Shown here: in pieces, positions 1-9,399 of the stretch
How positions within the stretch are numbered: position 1 is the first letter of the stretch
Layout: each line of letters opens with the position of its first letter
From: Hymenobacter sp. DG01
GTDB taxonomy: Bacteria > Bacteroidota > Bacteroidia > Cytophagales > Hymenobacteraceae
Assembly (NCBI RefSeq): GCF_006352025.1
Contig: NZ_CP040936.1
Coordinates: 620,001 to 684,000, forward strand
Length of the DNA: 64,000 nucleotides
Direction: 5' to 3'
Made by a program: the position numbers and the translations under genes
Notes under the pieces: model-generated
What the model saw: the letters and a program-made list of their open reading frames with translations, nothing else
Told to the model about the DNA's origin: nothing
Database searches by the model: none

Positions 1-36
1 TCTGCCACCTACAAAACCCACCAGGCCCAAACAAAC

Positions 37-65
37 AACGGCCCCGATGCTATATCGGGGCCGTT
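37..65 (-). terminator. Hairpin terminator after the CE15-like esterase gene
   Basis: A perfect 12-bp stem (AACGGCCCCGAT with its complement) closes a 5-nt loop. Read on the minus strand it is followed by a T-rich run (GTTTGTTTG). It lies about 60 nt beyond the stop codon of the esterase gene, so it probably ends that transcript. Confidence 0.75.
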
Positions 66-123
66 GCCATAGGTAAGTACGAAAGCAAGTAACGGGCTGA
101 CTTAGCCCAGGAAAGCTGGGGCG

Positions 124-2595
124 TTACTGAATCACGATGCGCTGGGTGCTGGTTTTGTCGCCGGTGAAGCGCATCAGGTACACGCCGGGCTTCAGCTTGT
201 CGCTGTGGATGTTGAGCAGGGTTTGCTTGCCCACGCTCACCTGCGAAAGTACCCGGCCCATCAGGTCCACTACTTCAATGCTTTTTACGTGCAGTGGGTT
301 GGTGCCCAGCTTCACGGTGAGCTTATCGTGGGCCGGATTGGGGAACACATCAATGCCGATGCCGGCCAGGCTGCTGGCGTTTGAGCTAACGGTGCAGTTC
401 ATAGCCGTTCCGCCCAGGCCGCTGATAGAAGCCATGGAGGTAGCCAGCACCATCTTATCCAGCTGGGCCCCACCACCGGTGTTGTAGGCAATAGTCAGAG
501 TGTGGGGGCCTGCGGGCAGTACCATGTCTCTGAGCTTGGTCCAGCCCCAGCCGCCGCCGGCATTCACCTCTTTCACGCTCACGTCATCAATGTAATACGT
601 GTTGGCTACCTGGCCCATGTCGAACAGGAAGGTGGTAGAAGCTATGGAAGCCGTGATGGTCCAGGAAACCTGCTTCCACTCCGTGTCAATGGTCTGATCG
701 GCCTGGTACTGGGCGCCCGAAGGACCCGTGGACAGGCGGATGGAGCCCCCGGCCGCGGCCGCTTTTACCCAGTAGGAAATGGTGTACTGCTTGCCTACGG
801 TAGTAGGGAAGGCGGCGCTGGTTACTTGCACTCGCCACTGGTTGCCGGGCTGGGCGGTGGGGTTCACCACTTTCATAGAGCCGGTGCCGCTGTGAGCCTC
901 CGTGGCTACGGTATTGGCCGTGATGGTCGCGCCCGTCGTGTTCAGGGTCGTCCAGCCGGTCAGGCCGTTCTCGAAACCGCCGTTGGATACCAGCTGGCTG
1001 CCTACCGACTGGAAGGCCTCATTATCCACTTTGAGCCAGTAGCCATACTCCTCGCCGGCCGGCACGTTCTGGCGCGCCACCAGATTGTAGGTAGCCGCGC
1101 TGTCGATCAAGAAGGGTATGGTCAGGTAGGAAATGGCGCCAGTAGGGGCAGTGGTGGGGCTGGTCAGGCCGTTTTTCACCCGCACGTACTTGCCACCCGA
1201 AGCGTCAGCATTCGACACCACCTCCCAGTTGGAGCCCACGGCGGCGCATTCGGCTTCCATCCAGAGGCGCTTTCCCAAGGGCTCAGCCGGCAGCACGGCG
1301 TTGTTGGTACCCCACCACTTATACCAGCGCTGGTAATCCAGGGCGGGGTAGGGGTGGGTGGTGATGTTGGTGTTTACGCTGGTGTTACCCAGCAGGAATT
1401 TGTCCACGAAGGCCTCGATGGCCGGGCGCTGGGTGGTAGGAATGGCGCAGTGGTTGTGGCCGCCGTCGATGTAGAAGCCGAACCGGTCGCCGATGCCGAA
1501 GGTCTTCCACACCTCGTGCGCGGCCCTGGCCGATACGTAAGCCGCCGGGTTAGCCAGCCACTCAAAATCGGTGTTGCCGGTTACCAGCAGCGCGCGGGGC
1601 GCAATCATGGCCATCAGCTCGTGGTGGTCGTGGGGCAGCTTGTTTACGTTGGTGTTCTCAAACCGCTTCATGTCGTCCTTAAACCAGCGGTAATCGGTAG
1701 CACCCAGCTTTTCTACGGCGCCCAGCGTTTCGGAAACGCGCCAGGCCGGCGCCCCGCCCCCGCCCGACTCCTGGGCGATGGTAAGAGCAATCCGCTCATC
1801 AAGCGCCCCGGAGAACAGGGCCATTTTGCCGGCGTAGGAGCAGCCCGTTACGCCAATGTGCTTCAGGTCAACGGGCAGCTGAGACTGCACCAGCTCCAGG
1901 CCGTCTATGATGCGGCTCACGCCCCAGGCCCAGGCGCTGTACTGGCCCGAGTTGTCGAGGTTCTGCTCGGGGTAGAGCTTATAGTAAGGGTCCGTTATCA
2001 GGGGGTTGCCGTAGGTAGTTACCTGATTGTGGCTGAAGGTGATACGGGCCACGTTGCGACTGGTAAAAATATCGGCCGGCAGGCTGCCGTTGGCGCTGTT
2101 CATCCCAATAACGGCCGGGAACGGACCGGTGCCCGTAGGCAGGGCTATCTGCGAGGTCAGGACCAGGGTTTGCCCGTTTACCGTCACGTTCACGGTGAGC
2201 ACGCCCGTGCCGGCGGTGGTACCGGCGGCGTAGCTGGCTGTAATGGTTTCGGGCTTGGCCGGCTTGCGGCCTATCTCATAGTTCTCAATTTCGGCCTTGA
2301 TTTCGTTGCGGCGGCACTCCCAGTCCGTAAAGCTAGTGGAGCGGCCCCGGCCATCTGACCACATAAACGGGTCGGGGAGGGGGGCAATGGCCGGCAGTTG
2401 GTCGAAGCTGGGCAGGGGCGGCGCGGTGCAGGTAGTGCCGGTGTTTTCGGAGGAATACACCAGTGGAATCTGCTGGCCGAAGGAGCTCAGGCCCAGAACG
2501 CTCAGCAGCAGGGTAGCAACGGCTGTTTTTGCTATTCGGGCCGGGGCGGCTTGTCTTGTAGAGGTGTTACCAGAAGAGGAAATCATTGTTTTCAT
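124..2595 (-). CDS. Secreted CE15-like glucuronoyl esterase with nested CBMs and T9SS sorting domain
   Basis: Predicted secreted carbohydrate esterase of the CE15 (4-O-methyl-glucuronoyl methylesterase) family. These enzymes cut the ester between lignin and glucuronoxylan. Residues 1-41 form a signal peptide with a long n-region and hydrophobic core AVATLLLSVLGL. The alpha/beta-hydrolase domain spans about 60-405. The nucleophile is Ser253 in GCSYAGK, Glu276 lies in AQESGGGG with the Ser-to-Glu spacing of known CE15 enzymes, a second acidic candidate is Glu345 (TDFEWL), and the probable His is in GGHNHC (380-382). The Arg of the fungal GCSR motif is Tyr here. Residues 442-532 and 683-718 look like two halves of one CBM6/35-type domain, with a CBM4_9-like domain (about 533-677) inserted between them. 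The last 75 residues are a type A Por/T9SS sorting domain (VFPNPA... GVYLMRF). Function is inferred from family motifs. Confidence 0.85.
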   Translation of the reverse strand: MKTMISSSGNTSTRQAAPARIAKTAVATLLLSVLGLSSFGQQIPLVYSSENTGTTCTAPPLPSFDQLPAIAPLPDPFMWSDGRGRSTSFTDWECRRNEIKAEIENYEIGRKPAKPETITASYAAGTTAGTGVLTVNVTVNGQTLVLTSQIALPTGTGPFPAVIGMNSANGSLPADIFTSRNVARITFSHNQVTTYGNPLITDPYYKLYPEQNLDNSGQYSAWAWGVSRIIDGLELVQSQLPVDLKHIGVTGCSYAGKMALFSGALDERIALTIAQESGGGGAPAWRVSETLGAVEKLGATDYRWFKDDMKRFENTNVNKLPHDHHELMAMIAPRALLVTGNTDFEWLANPAAYVSARAAHEVWKTFGIGDRFGFYIDGGHNHCAIPTTQRPAIEAFVDKFLLGNTSVNTNITTHPYPALDYQRWYKWWGTNNAVLPAEPLGKRLWMEAECAAVGSNWEVVSNADASGGKYVRVKNGLTSPTTAPTGAISYLTIPFLIDSAATYNLVARQNVPAGEEYGYWLKVDNEAFQSVGSQLVSNGGFENGLTGWTTLNTTGATITANTVATEAHSGTGSMKVVNPTAQPGNQWRVQVTSAAFPTTVGKQYTISYWVKAAAAGGSIRLSTGPSGAQYQADQTIDTEWKQVSWTITASIASTTFLFDMGQVANTYYIDDVSVKEVNAGGGWGWTKLRDMVLPAGPHTLTIAYNTGGGAQLDKMVLATSMASISGLGGTAMNCTVSSNASSLAGIGIDVFPNPAHDKLTVKLGTNPLHVKSIEVVDLMGRVLSQVSVGKQTLLNIHSDKLKPGVYLMRFTGDKTSTQRIVIQ

Positions 2596-3208
2596 GTGGT
2601 GGGAGTTTGGATTGGGAAGGGGGGTAGGTCAGGAGCTTGTTTTCATTGGCAGCGGTTAGAGGAAAAGAAGGACAGAAGAAGCATGGAGTAGCAGCCTGCG
2701 CCAACAGCGGCGCATCAATTCAGAAAGCAATAAGGCATAAGTACTTCGCCGGAAAATGCAAATACTTAGGTTCGGGCGGCCGGCTATGTACCAGCGTCTG
2801 CAACCAGCTATAGAAGCCGCCAGAGCTTATTTGCCTCGGAAGATAGTAGGCTTGCCAAGTGGTAGCAGCCCCTCACACGGCCCCAGGGAAAATGAAAAGA
2901 CCGAAATCGTTACCGGAAACGTTTGTATATAAAAAGAGGATAAAATATTGTTATGCTGCCATGAGTAATGACTTGCTCACCCTGCATAAAACCGGGCCGC
3001 GAGCCACTGGCACCAGCAAGGCCTCCTCTCGGTGGTAGGAGGTAGGCGTACTGGCGGGAGGTAGCCTTTCCTGCGCTGCCCAGCGCTTTGTAGCGTGTAC
3101 TTGCTGCAACCCAGCGGCCCCGGAAGAGGCCGCAACGGGTAAGCCCAACGGTGCCCTACCTGCCGGCCACGGGGCAACCTATCTAAAAAAGCACCGTTGC
3201 AAGTGGGT
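2596..3208. other. Intergenic region, no gene recognised
   Basis: About 610 nt between a leftward and a rightward gene, so it should hold both promoters. I see no convincing ORF and no clear TAnnTTTG box. The part near 2900-2950 is AT-rich (ATATAAAAAGAGGATAAAAT) and is the best place to look for the SDR promoter. Confidence 0.5.
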
Positions 3209-4216
3209 ATGAAAGAAGAAAACAAACTCAGCCGACGTCAGATAATCAGTGGCTTAGGTGCCAGCCTGGCCGTTGCCACCGTAGCACCCATTTTATCCGT
3301 GGAAGGAGCCACCAGCTCCGCCAACCTAGCCCCCGAACCCTTGAAAGACCCGACCACCGCCTACCCCCGTCCCCCTTTCAAAAGCCAGACCCAGCCCTGG
3401 CCCGGCCTGGCCGGCAAAATGGAGCCCGTGCCCGACCACGGCGAAAAAACCTATAAAGGCTCGGGCCGCCTGAAGGGCCGGAAAGCCCTGATTACGGGCG
3501 GCGACTCCGGCATGGGCCGCGCCGCCGCCATAGCCTACGCCCGCGAAGGCGCCGACGTAGCCATAAACTATCTGCCCGCCGAAGAAGCCGACGCCAAAGA
3601 GGTAATTGCCCTGATTAAGGCCGCCGGCCAGAAAGGCGTGGCTATTCCCGGCGACCTGCGCGACGAAGCCTTCTGCAAGAAGCTGGTGGAGGAAGCCGTG
3701 CGCCAACTAGGCGGCCTCGATATTGTGGTCAGCAACGCCGCGCGCCAGCAGCAGCGCCAGTCCATCATGGACCTGACCACCGAGGACTTCGACGCGACGA
3801 TGAAAACCAACATCTACGCCCCGTTCTGGATTATTAAGGCGGCGCTGCCCCACCTCAAGCCCGGCTCGGCCATCATCGGGACTACCTCCGAGCAGGCCAC
3901 CGACCCCTCCGAGGACCTCTATGACTACGCTCAGACCAAGGCCGCAACCACCAACTACGTCCGCTCCCTGGCCAAGCAGCTGGCCCCGAAGGGTATCCGG
4001 GTGAACGGTGTGGCCCCCGGCCCCATCTGGACGCCCCTGCAGGTAAGCGGCGGCGCTACCCAGGAAAAGCTTCAGAAGTTCGGCGGCGATACGCCCATGA
4101 AGCGGCCGGGGCAGCCCGTGGAGCTGGCCTCCATTTACGTGCAGCTCGCCGACCCGCAGGCCAGCTACGCTACCGGGCAGGTGTATGGGGCCGCCGGCGG
4201 CAAAGGCATGCCGTAG
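3209..4216 (+). CDS. Tat-exported short-chain dehydrogenase/reductase
   Basis: Classical SDR family oxidoreductase resembling the YghA/general-stress-protein 39 group. The start is taken at ATG 3209; an in-frame TTG lies 12 nt upstream. The N-terminus has a twin-arginine signal (LSRRQIISG followed by a hydrophobic stretch), so the folded, cofactor-loaded enzyme is probably exported. A proline-rich linker precedes the Rossmann domain. Visible motifs are the cofactor loop TGGDSGMGRA (about residue 96), SNAAR in place of NNAG, and the catalytic YAQTK with an upstream Ser in TTSEQ. The C-terminal YATGQVYGAAGG matches this SDR group. Substrate unknown. A hairpin terminator follows. Confidence 0.85.
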   Translation: MKEENKLSRRQIISGLGASLAVATVAPILSVEGATSSANLAPEPLKDPTTAYPRPPFKSQTQPWPGLAGKMEPVPDHGEKTYKGSGRLKGRKALITGGDSGMGRAAAIAYAREGADVAINYLPAEEADAKEVIALIKAAGQKGVAIPGDLRDEAFCKKLVEEAVRQLGGLDIVVSNAARQQQRQSIMDLTTEDFDATMKTNIYAPFWIIKAALPHLKPGSAIIGTTSEQATDPSEDLYDYAQTKAATTNYVRSLAKQLAPKGIRVNGVAPGPIWTPLQVSGGATQEKLQKFGGDTPMKRPGQPVELASIYVQLADPQASYATGQVYGAAGGKGMP

Positions 4217-4240
4217 CACTCGGAGTTGTTCTGTCAGAAT

Positions 4241-4280
4241 AGAAAATGCCTCGATGGTCATCGGGGCATTTTCTGTTTTT
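4241..4280 (+). terminator. Intrinsic terminator after the SDR gene
   Basis: Stem GAAAATGCC (4242-4250) pairs with GGCATTTTC (4265-4273), followed by TGTTTTT. It lies 25 nt after the SDR stop codon. Confidence 0.8.
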
Positions 4281-4425
4281 GGGGTAATCAAATAGAGCAT
4301 ATTTCCCTCAGCGCTGACGCCCGTCGGCAAGCCGGAAAGGCTCACTGCGAGGGGAGGGAGCCTGGCGCGCAAACCCATTCACTTTCCGGCTGCGTTAAAT
4401 ATCTTTTGCAGCCCCTTCCGCTTAT

Positions 4426-6012
4426 ATGGACCCAAACGCGTCTCTAGCTCAGCAACTGCAGGCCCTGGAAACGGTGCCCGATTCCTACCTGATTCTGTCG
4501 CCGGAGCTGATTATTCTTACGGCCAGCAACGCTTATCTGGCCAATACGCTTACGCGGCGCGAGCAACTGGTAGGCCAGTATATCTTTGATGCTTTTCCCG
4601 ATAATCCGGCGGCATCCCAGGCCAATGCCGTGCGCAACCTGCGCGCTTCCCTGGCGCGGGTAGTGGCTACAGGCAAGCCTCAGCATATGCTGCTGCAACA
4701 CTACGACGTCCCGGACCCGGAACAGCCCGGTCGGTTTGTGGAGCGCCACTGGCAAGTGCTGAATACACCCGTTTTTGATCGGGAAAGTACCCTGCAGTAC
4801 ATCATTCACAGCACCATAAACGTCACGGAAGCCGATCTCACGCGCCGGGCCCTGCGCCGGAGCCAGCACCGGGAGCACGATGCCCTGGCCGAAGCCGAAC
4901 GGGATAGGCAGCGCCTGAGCCACCTGGTTATGCGGGCCCCGGCCGCCATCTGCATTCTGCAGGGCCCCGACATGGTGTATGAGCTGGTGAACCCCGAATA
5001 TCAGGCCCTGTTTCCAGACCGCTTCCAGCAGGGCCGGCCCCTGCTGGAAGCGGTGCCCGAGTTTCGGGATACGTTTTTGTGGGAGCAGCTGCAGAACGTG
5101 TTCCGAACCGGACGTACCTACCAGGCGCACGATACGCGCATACCGCTGGTGCGCCTGGCTCAGGCCGATCCGGAAGAAGCTTACTTCAACTACACAATGC
5201 AGGCCCGCTACGATGAGCATCAGCAGATAGATGCCGTGTATGTGTTTGCCTTTGAGGTAACGGAGCAGGTGCGGGGCCGACGGCAGGTGCAGGCTCTCAA
5301 CCACGAGCTGGACCAGGCCAACCGGCAGCTCACCCGCGTTAATGCCGACCTCGACAGTTTCGTGTACATGGCTGCCCACGACCTGAAGGGGCCCATCAAT
5401 AACCTGGAAGGGCTGGTGCAGGCCCTGCACGGCGCCCTCCCCGCCCCGAAGCCTGCCGATGTGGATGCTTTGCTGGGCATGATGCAGGAAGCGGTGGGTC
5501 GTTTCCAACGGACCCTGGTGCAGCTCAGCGACGTGCTGCAGCTGCACCAGGCCTACGAACCCACCGCTCCGCCCGCCGATCTGGCGGCCATAGTCGATGA
5601 CCTGCGCCAGGACCTGCTGCCTGCTCTGCAGCAAACCGGTGGGGTGTTGGAGGTGGATGCCGACGCCTGCCCTTTGGTGAGCATGCCGGCCAAAAGCCTG
5701 CGCTCCTTGCTGTATAATCTGCTCAGTAACGCCATTAAGTACCGCCACCCCGACCGACCACCCCACGTGCGCCTGAACTGCCGCACCCAGGATGGATTTT
5801 GGCATCTCACTGTGCAAGACAATGGCCTAGGCCTCGATACCATTCAGCAGGCTTCCTTATTTGCCTTGTTTCGCCGCTTTCACAACCATGTAGAGGGCTC
5901 TGGGCTAGGCCTCTACACCGTCAAGAAGATAGTGGAAAACCTGGGTGGCCGAGTGGAGGTGAAAAGCGAGCTGGGGGTAGGCTCCACGTTCTCAGTGTAC
6001 GTCCCGAGCTGA
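4426..6012 (+). CDS. PAS-domain sensor histidine kinase
   Basis: Soluble two-component sensor kinase. Two PAS-like sensor regions (about 10-135 and 165-290) precede a short coiled segment and a HisKA-type dimerisation domain whose H-box reads MAAHDLKGPINN (His near residue 318). The HATPase_c domain follows with N-box LLSNAIKYR, G1 box DNGLGLD and G2 box GSGLGLYTVKKI. HDLKGP rather than HELRTP is common in Bacteroidota PAS kinases. No membrane segment is visible, so it probably senses a cytoplasmic or diffusible cue. No partner response regulator lies next to it. Confidence 0.9.
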   Translation: MDPNASLAQQLQALETVPDSYLILSPELIILTASNAYLANTLTRREQLVGQYIFDAFPDNPAASQANAVRNLRASLARVVATGKPQHMLLQHYDVPDPEQPGRFVERHWQVLNTPVFDRESTLQYIIHSTINVTEADLTRRALRRSQHREHDALAEAERDRQRLSHLVMRAPAAICILQGPDMVYELVNPEYQALFPDRFQQGRPLLEAVPEFRDTFLWEQLQNVFRTGRTYQAHDTRIPLVRLAQADPEEAYFNYTMQARYDEHQQIDAVYVFAFEVTEQVRGRRQVQALNHELDQANRQLTRVNADLDSFVYMAAHDLKGPINNLEGLVQALHGALPAPKPADVDALLGMMQEAVGRFQRTLVQLSDVLQLHQAYEPTAPPADLAAIVDDLRQDLLPALQQTGGVLEVDADACPLVSMPAKSLRSLLYNLLSNAIKYRHPDRPPHVRLNCRTQDGFWHLTVQDNGLGLDTIQQASLFALFRRFHNHVEGSGLGLYTVKKIVENLGGRVEVKSELGVGSTFSVYVPS

Positions 6013-6142
6013 GGGCGGCAAGCCAGGGGAGCAGAGTGGCGGTGTCTCACAAACCTGAATTATGCGAATTATAGATTTATAGACCCGTCGTGTTTCATAC
6101 AGCTTCTATATATCGGAGCACGAGGGGCCTATGGTCAATAAC

Positions 6143-7069
6143 TTACTCCTTACTGGGGTATGCAGGCGATACAGTCTGGTCAGTGAAGTAGTGCCCCTGC
6201 TCCAGGTCGGCCAGCAGGCCAGTGTGGCCGGGTCGCCAGCCCAGGCGCTGCTGGGTAAGGGAGCTGGAAGCCGCAATGTCAAGGCCCGCGAAGCCTGCCA
6301 TCCAGCCGAAATGCGCGGGGGCTTCTTGCACTGTTTTGCTGACCACCGGCACGTTCAGATGGCGGCCAATAACTTCGGCAATGGTGCGCAACGGAATGCC
6401 TTCATCGGCTACGCCGTGGTAGCGGGCCCCGGCCGTGCCGTGCTCCAGGGCCAGCCGGTAGAGGCGGGCCGCGTCGAGGCGGTGTACGCTGGGCCAGCGG
6501 TTGCTGCCGTCGCCAATGTAGGCCGCTACCCCTTTCTCGCGCGCCAGGGTGATAAGGGTTGGCACGAAGCCGTGGTCGTTCTGGTCGTGCACGGAAGCGG
6601 CCAGCCGTATCACCATGGCCCTCACGCCCTGGGGCACAAGGGCTAGCGCCGCATCTTCGGAGTGGCGCATGGCGGGCAGGCTGGGGTCACGGGTATCGTC
6701 CTCGGTCAGCAGCTCGCCTGCTCGCGTGAGGCCGGCAACGCCCGACGTAGCAATAAACGGCCGGTTCGAGCCGGCCAGAACAGCGCCCATAGCCTCAATA
6801 GCGCGGCGGTCGGCTTCGGCGGCGGCAGCGTACTGCGTGAAGTCGTGAATAAACGCGCAGTGAATAACCCCATCGACGGCCGCCACGCCCCGTTGCAGAC
6901 TGTCGAGGTCATTGAGGGAGCCGCGGTGTGCTTCTGCCCCGACGGCAGTCAGCGCCTGGGCGGATTCAGCAGAGCGGGCCAGCCCGAGCACCTGGTGGCC
7001 AGCCCCAAGTAGTTCCTGAACAACGGCCGAGCCCACAAAGCCCGTAGCGCCGGTAATAAAAATTCGCAT
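6143..7069 (-). CDS. NAD(P)-dependent epimerase/dehydratase-like SDR
   Basis: Atypical or extended SDR with a clear N-terminal Rossmann loop (GATGFVGSAVVQELL, residues 7-21) and the downstream SVHRLDAARLY helix typical of the 3-beta-HSD/epimerase superfamily. The classical YxxxK catalytic pair is absent: the equivalent stretch reads MRHSEDAAL, so the reaction may be a simple reduction or the protein may act as an NAD(P) sensor. An AraC-type regulator lies upstream on the same strand, separated by a cluster of dispersed repeats, and may control it. Confidence 0.85.
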   Translation of the reverse strand: MRIFITGATGFVGSAVVQELLGAGHQVLGLARSAESAQALTAVGAEAHRGSLNDLDSLQRGVAAVDGVIHCAFIHDFTQYAAAAEADRRAIEAMGAVLAGSNRPFIATSGVAGLTRAGELLTEDDTRDPSLPAMRHSEDAALALVPQGVRAMVIRLAASVHDQNDHGFVPTLITLAREKGVAAYIGDGSNRWPSVHRLDAARLYRLALEHGTAGARYHGVADEGIPLRTIAEVIGRHLNVPVVSKTVQEAPAHFGWMAGFAGLDIAASSSLTQQRLGWRPGHTGLLADLEQGHYFTDQTVSPAYPSKE

Positions 7070-7183
7070 GTGTGTGGTCCTTTAGTGAAGCGGTGATTTA
7101 CTCCACAAAGGTGGCCTAGATGGGGTACTGGCAGTTTGCGTTGCTCAAACCATCTACTGAAGAATTCAAATAAACATGCATAG

Positions 7184-7435
7184 AATGTCATGCCGAGCCC
7201 GCTGAGACAGCTCGCGTGCTGCCGTTGCCAACGTAAACTAGCCCAACTAGCACGTCATCCTGAGCTTGCGAAGGATCTTTTCACGTCAGCACGAGTCGCT
7301 ATGCCAGTTGTTCACGCGTGGGAAGAGTGTTCGTTGCACTCAGGATGACGTGCGATAGTAGTATTCTAGGCCAGTTTGATTACTGGCACACCGTCAGCAC
7401 GCGAGCTGTCTCAGCAAGCTCGACATGACGTTCTG
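7184..7435. repeat. Nested pairs of dispersed REP/BIME-like repeats
   Basis: The outer copies at about 7184-7223 and 7392-7432 are inverted with respect to each other (GTCATGYCGAGC, a short spacer, GAGACAGCTCGCGTGCTG). Inside them lies a second inverted pair at about 7251-7292 and 7312-7353 of a related variant (CGTCATCCTGAGC ... GGATC). The region between the AraC-type and epimerase genes holds nothing else recognisable. Confidence 0.75.
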
Positions 7436-7455
7436 TTTTCGCCAGTACGTTCAAT

Positions 7456-8391
7456 CTACCCCCGAAACGCTCCCGGAACCAAGCCGGTCTGGCGCTTGAA
7501 GAAGTTGCAGAAGTGGGCTACATCCGCGAAGCCCAGGGCGTCGGCAATTTCGGAAACGGTCCAGGTGGTTTGTTTCAGCAGCATCTTGGCTTCCTGGGCT
7601 ACGCGGCGACTGATAAGGGTGGTGGTGGTGTGGCCTGTAGTTTCCTTTAGTACCCTGTTGAGGTGGTTGACATGCACGGACAGGACATCGGCGTAGTCTT
7701 TGGCCGTGCGCAGGTTTTGCTGCTGCTGGGGGGTAGCCAGGGGAAATTGCCGCTCCAGCAGGTCGGTGAACTGCGCTGCTACCCGTGCTGAGGCGTTGTG
7801 AGCGGGGACCTGAGCGGGCACAGGCTGCAGCTTCTGGCCGACATGAATCAGCTCCAGCAGGTAGGCGCGCAGCAGGTCGTATTTATAGGCGTAGCCGGAG
7901 GCCATTTCCTGCTCCATCTTCTGGAAAATCGCTTCCAGACTAGCATACTCGGCGCTGCTGAGAGGCACTACGGGGCAGCCGCCCAACTGAAAAACCGGCA
8001 GCTCCTCCAGGGCCACGCTACCCCTGGCCGGGAGCAGAAACTCCTCCGTGAAGATGCAGAAGTAGCCGCGCTGATCTGGGTCGTGGGGGAGCCAGCGGTA
8101 GGGCACCCGCGAGGTCACAAACCACAAGGCGTGCGCGGCTACCTCCACGCTCTGGTCGGCGTACTCGATGCGGCTGCGGCCCTGAATCAGGCTGATTTTG
8201 TAGAATGAGCGCCGGTCGAAGGTCATCGGGGGGCGCTCGTGGCGGCGGTTCATCAGCACGGCCACGTTAAACACGTTGAAATGCCCGATTTCCCGCTGCT
8301 GCTCCAGTGGAGATAGTGCGCCGGGTTCCGGGCTGTCTTCCGCTTGGAGCTTGGTGTAAAATGCTTCGAGGGAGTTCGGGTTCATAACCAA
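7456..8391 (-). CDS. AraC-family transcriptional regulator
   Basis: A 311-residue regulator. The N-terminal about 200 residues form an effector-binding region with cupin-like character, and the C-terminal about 100 residues are a double helix-turn-helix of the AraC/XylS type. The second HTH reads TVSEIADALGFADVAHFCNFFKR, followed by the family-typical TGLVPGAFR ending. It lies upstream of the epimerase-like gene on the same strand, a common arrangement for a local activator, but the target is inferred only from position. Confidence 0.9.
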   Translation of the reverse strand: MVMNPNSLEAFYTKLQAEDSPEPGALSPLEQQREIGHFNVFNVAVLMNRRHERPPMTFDRRSFYKISLIQGRSRIEYADQSVEVAAHALWFVTSRVPYRWLPHDPDQRGYFCIFTEEFLLPARGSVALEELPVFQLGGCPVVPLSSAEYASLEAIFQKMEQEMASGYAYKYDLLRAYLLELIHVGQKLQPVPAQVPAHNASARVAAQFTDLLERQFPLATPQQQQNLRTAKDYADVLSVHVNHLNRVLKETTGHTTTTLISRRVAQEAKMLLKQTTWTVSEIADALGFADVAHFCNFFKRQTGLVPGAFRG

Positions 8392-8556
8392 ATAGCCGTT
8401 GTATAAATCAAAGGTAATCGATTCGCCGTGGCCTGGCCGTGGTAGTGGGCCACCGTTTCGGTAGTTGTGTTTTCAGGCATGTTGAGAAGCTAGCCGGACA
8501 TATGCTGCCTGCTCACTACCTTGGGGTAGAATTTTATCTTACTTATCCATTGGAGT

Positions 8557-8976
8557 ATGCGTAGCAAAAGCATTGTGATTCTATTACTAGTTGTGGCGAC
8601 TGGCCTAGGAGCCTGTTCACAGGCCGACACCCAACAGAATGAACCCAAAGCCGAGGATGTTTCGCTCGTTACTCCTGCAGCAACAGCGGCTACTGCTACC
8701 CCTAAAACCGCCGAAGATGTTGTCATCAACGGCAGCAACACAGTGCAAACGCAGGCCTTGCGGGGTCAGAACATTGAGGTAACCGGCGACGGAAATACTG
8801 CCACGTTCACGGGCCACAGCCAGGAGTTCAGTATTACCGGCAGCGACAATGTGGTGGTGCTGGAAAACGTGAAAGCCATTGACGTAACCGGCGACAACAA
8901 CACCGTAACCTGGCGCGGCAGCATGCCCACTATTACCAACCTGGGGCAGCATAACGTAATCGAGCGGGCCAAATAA
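8557..8976 (+). CDS. DUF3060-like lipoprotein
   Basis: A 139-residue envelope lipoprotein. The signal peptide (MRSKSIVILLLVVATGLGAC) ends in a lipobox with Cys20. After an Ala/Thr-rich linker come repeated beta-strand units built on G-D/S-N-T/V patterns (INGSNTVQ, VTGDGNTATF, ITGSDNVVVL, VTGDNNTVTW). This is the beta-solenoid-like pattern of DUF3060 proteins. Function unknown. Confidence 0.8.
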   Translation: MRSKSIVILLLVVATGLGACSQADTQQNEPKAEDVSLVTPAATAATATPKTAEDVVINGSNTVQTQALRGQNIEVTGDGNTATFTGHSQEFSITGSDNVVVLENVKAIDVTGDNNTVTWRGSMPTITNLGQHNVIERAK

Positions 8977-9093
8977 GTGAGGCGCGTTGTGGCCGGGGTT
9001 AGAACTGACCTAGCATAAAGTAGGGGTGATACTTCACTTGCTTTCTGCGTAAGCAGCTTTGCTGGAACTGCATTTCATTCCTACCCCTGCGCT

Positions 9094-9399
9094 ATGCTTA
9101 TAACCCGCATCTGGCATGGCATCACGGCTGCGCACCACGCTGATACCTATTTACAGTACCTGCAGCAGTCGGGTATTGCTGACTATAAGAACACGCCCGG
9201 CAACCTAGGCGTGCAGGTGTTGCGGCGAGTAGAGACGGAGGTCTGCCACTTCTGGACGGTCACGCGCTGGGACAGTTACGAGAGCATCAAACGCTTCGCC
9301 GGCGAGCAGTACGAGCAGGCTCGCTACTACCCCGAGGATGCGCAGTATCTATTAGAGTTCGAGCCCACCGTGCTGCACTGCGAGACCTTTGAGTTCTAG
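9094..9399 (+). CDS. ABM-fold (antibiotic biosynthesis monooxygenase-like) protein
   Basis: A 101-residue single-domain protein with the dimeric alpha/beta-barrel (ABM) pattern: an N-terminal strand MLITRIWHGI, a central GVQVLRR strand, then FWTVTRWDSYESIKRFAGE and a terminal strand with His and Cys. Members include heme-degrading and quinol monooxygenases, but many are of unknown function. It stands alone, with no heme-uptake genes nearby. Confidence 0.8.
   Translation: MLITRIWHGITAAHHADTYLQYLQQSGIADYKNTPGNLGVQVLRRVETEVCHFWTVTRWDSYESIKRFAGEQYEQARYYPEDAQYLLEFEPTVLHCETFEF

Noticed and set aside
502..2358. 618-residue plus-strand ORF antisense to the esterase gene
   Set aside because: A shadow of the esterase reading frame, rich in Gly/Arg/His/Val with no motif. 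The same explanation holds for the other long antisense ORFs over the ATPase, flotillin and hybrid kinase genes.
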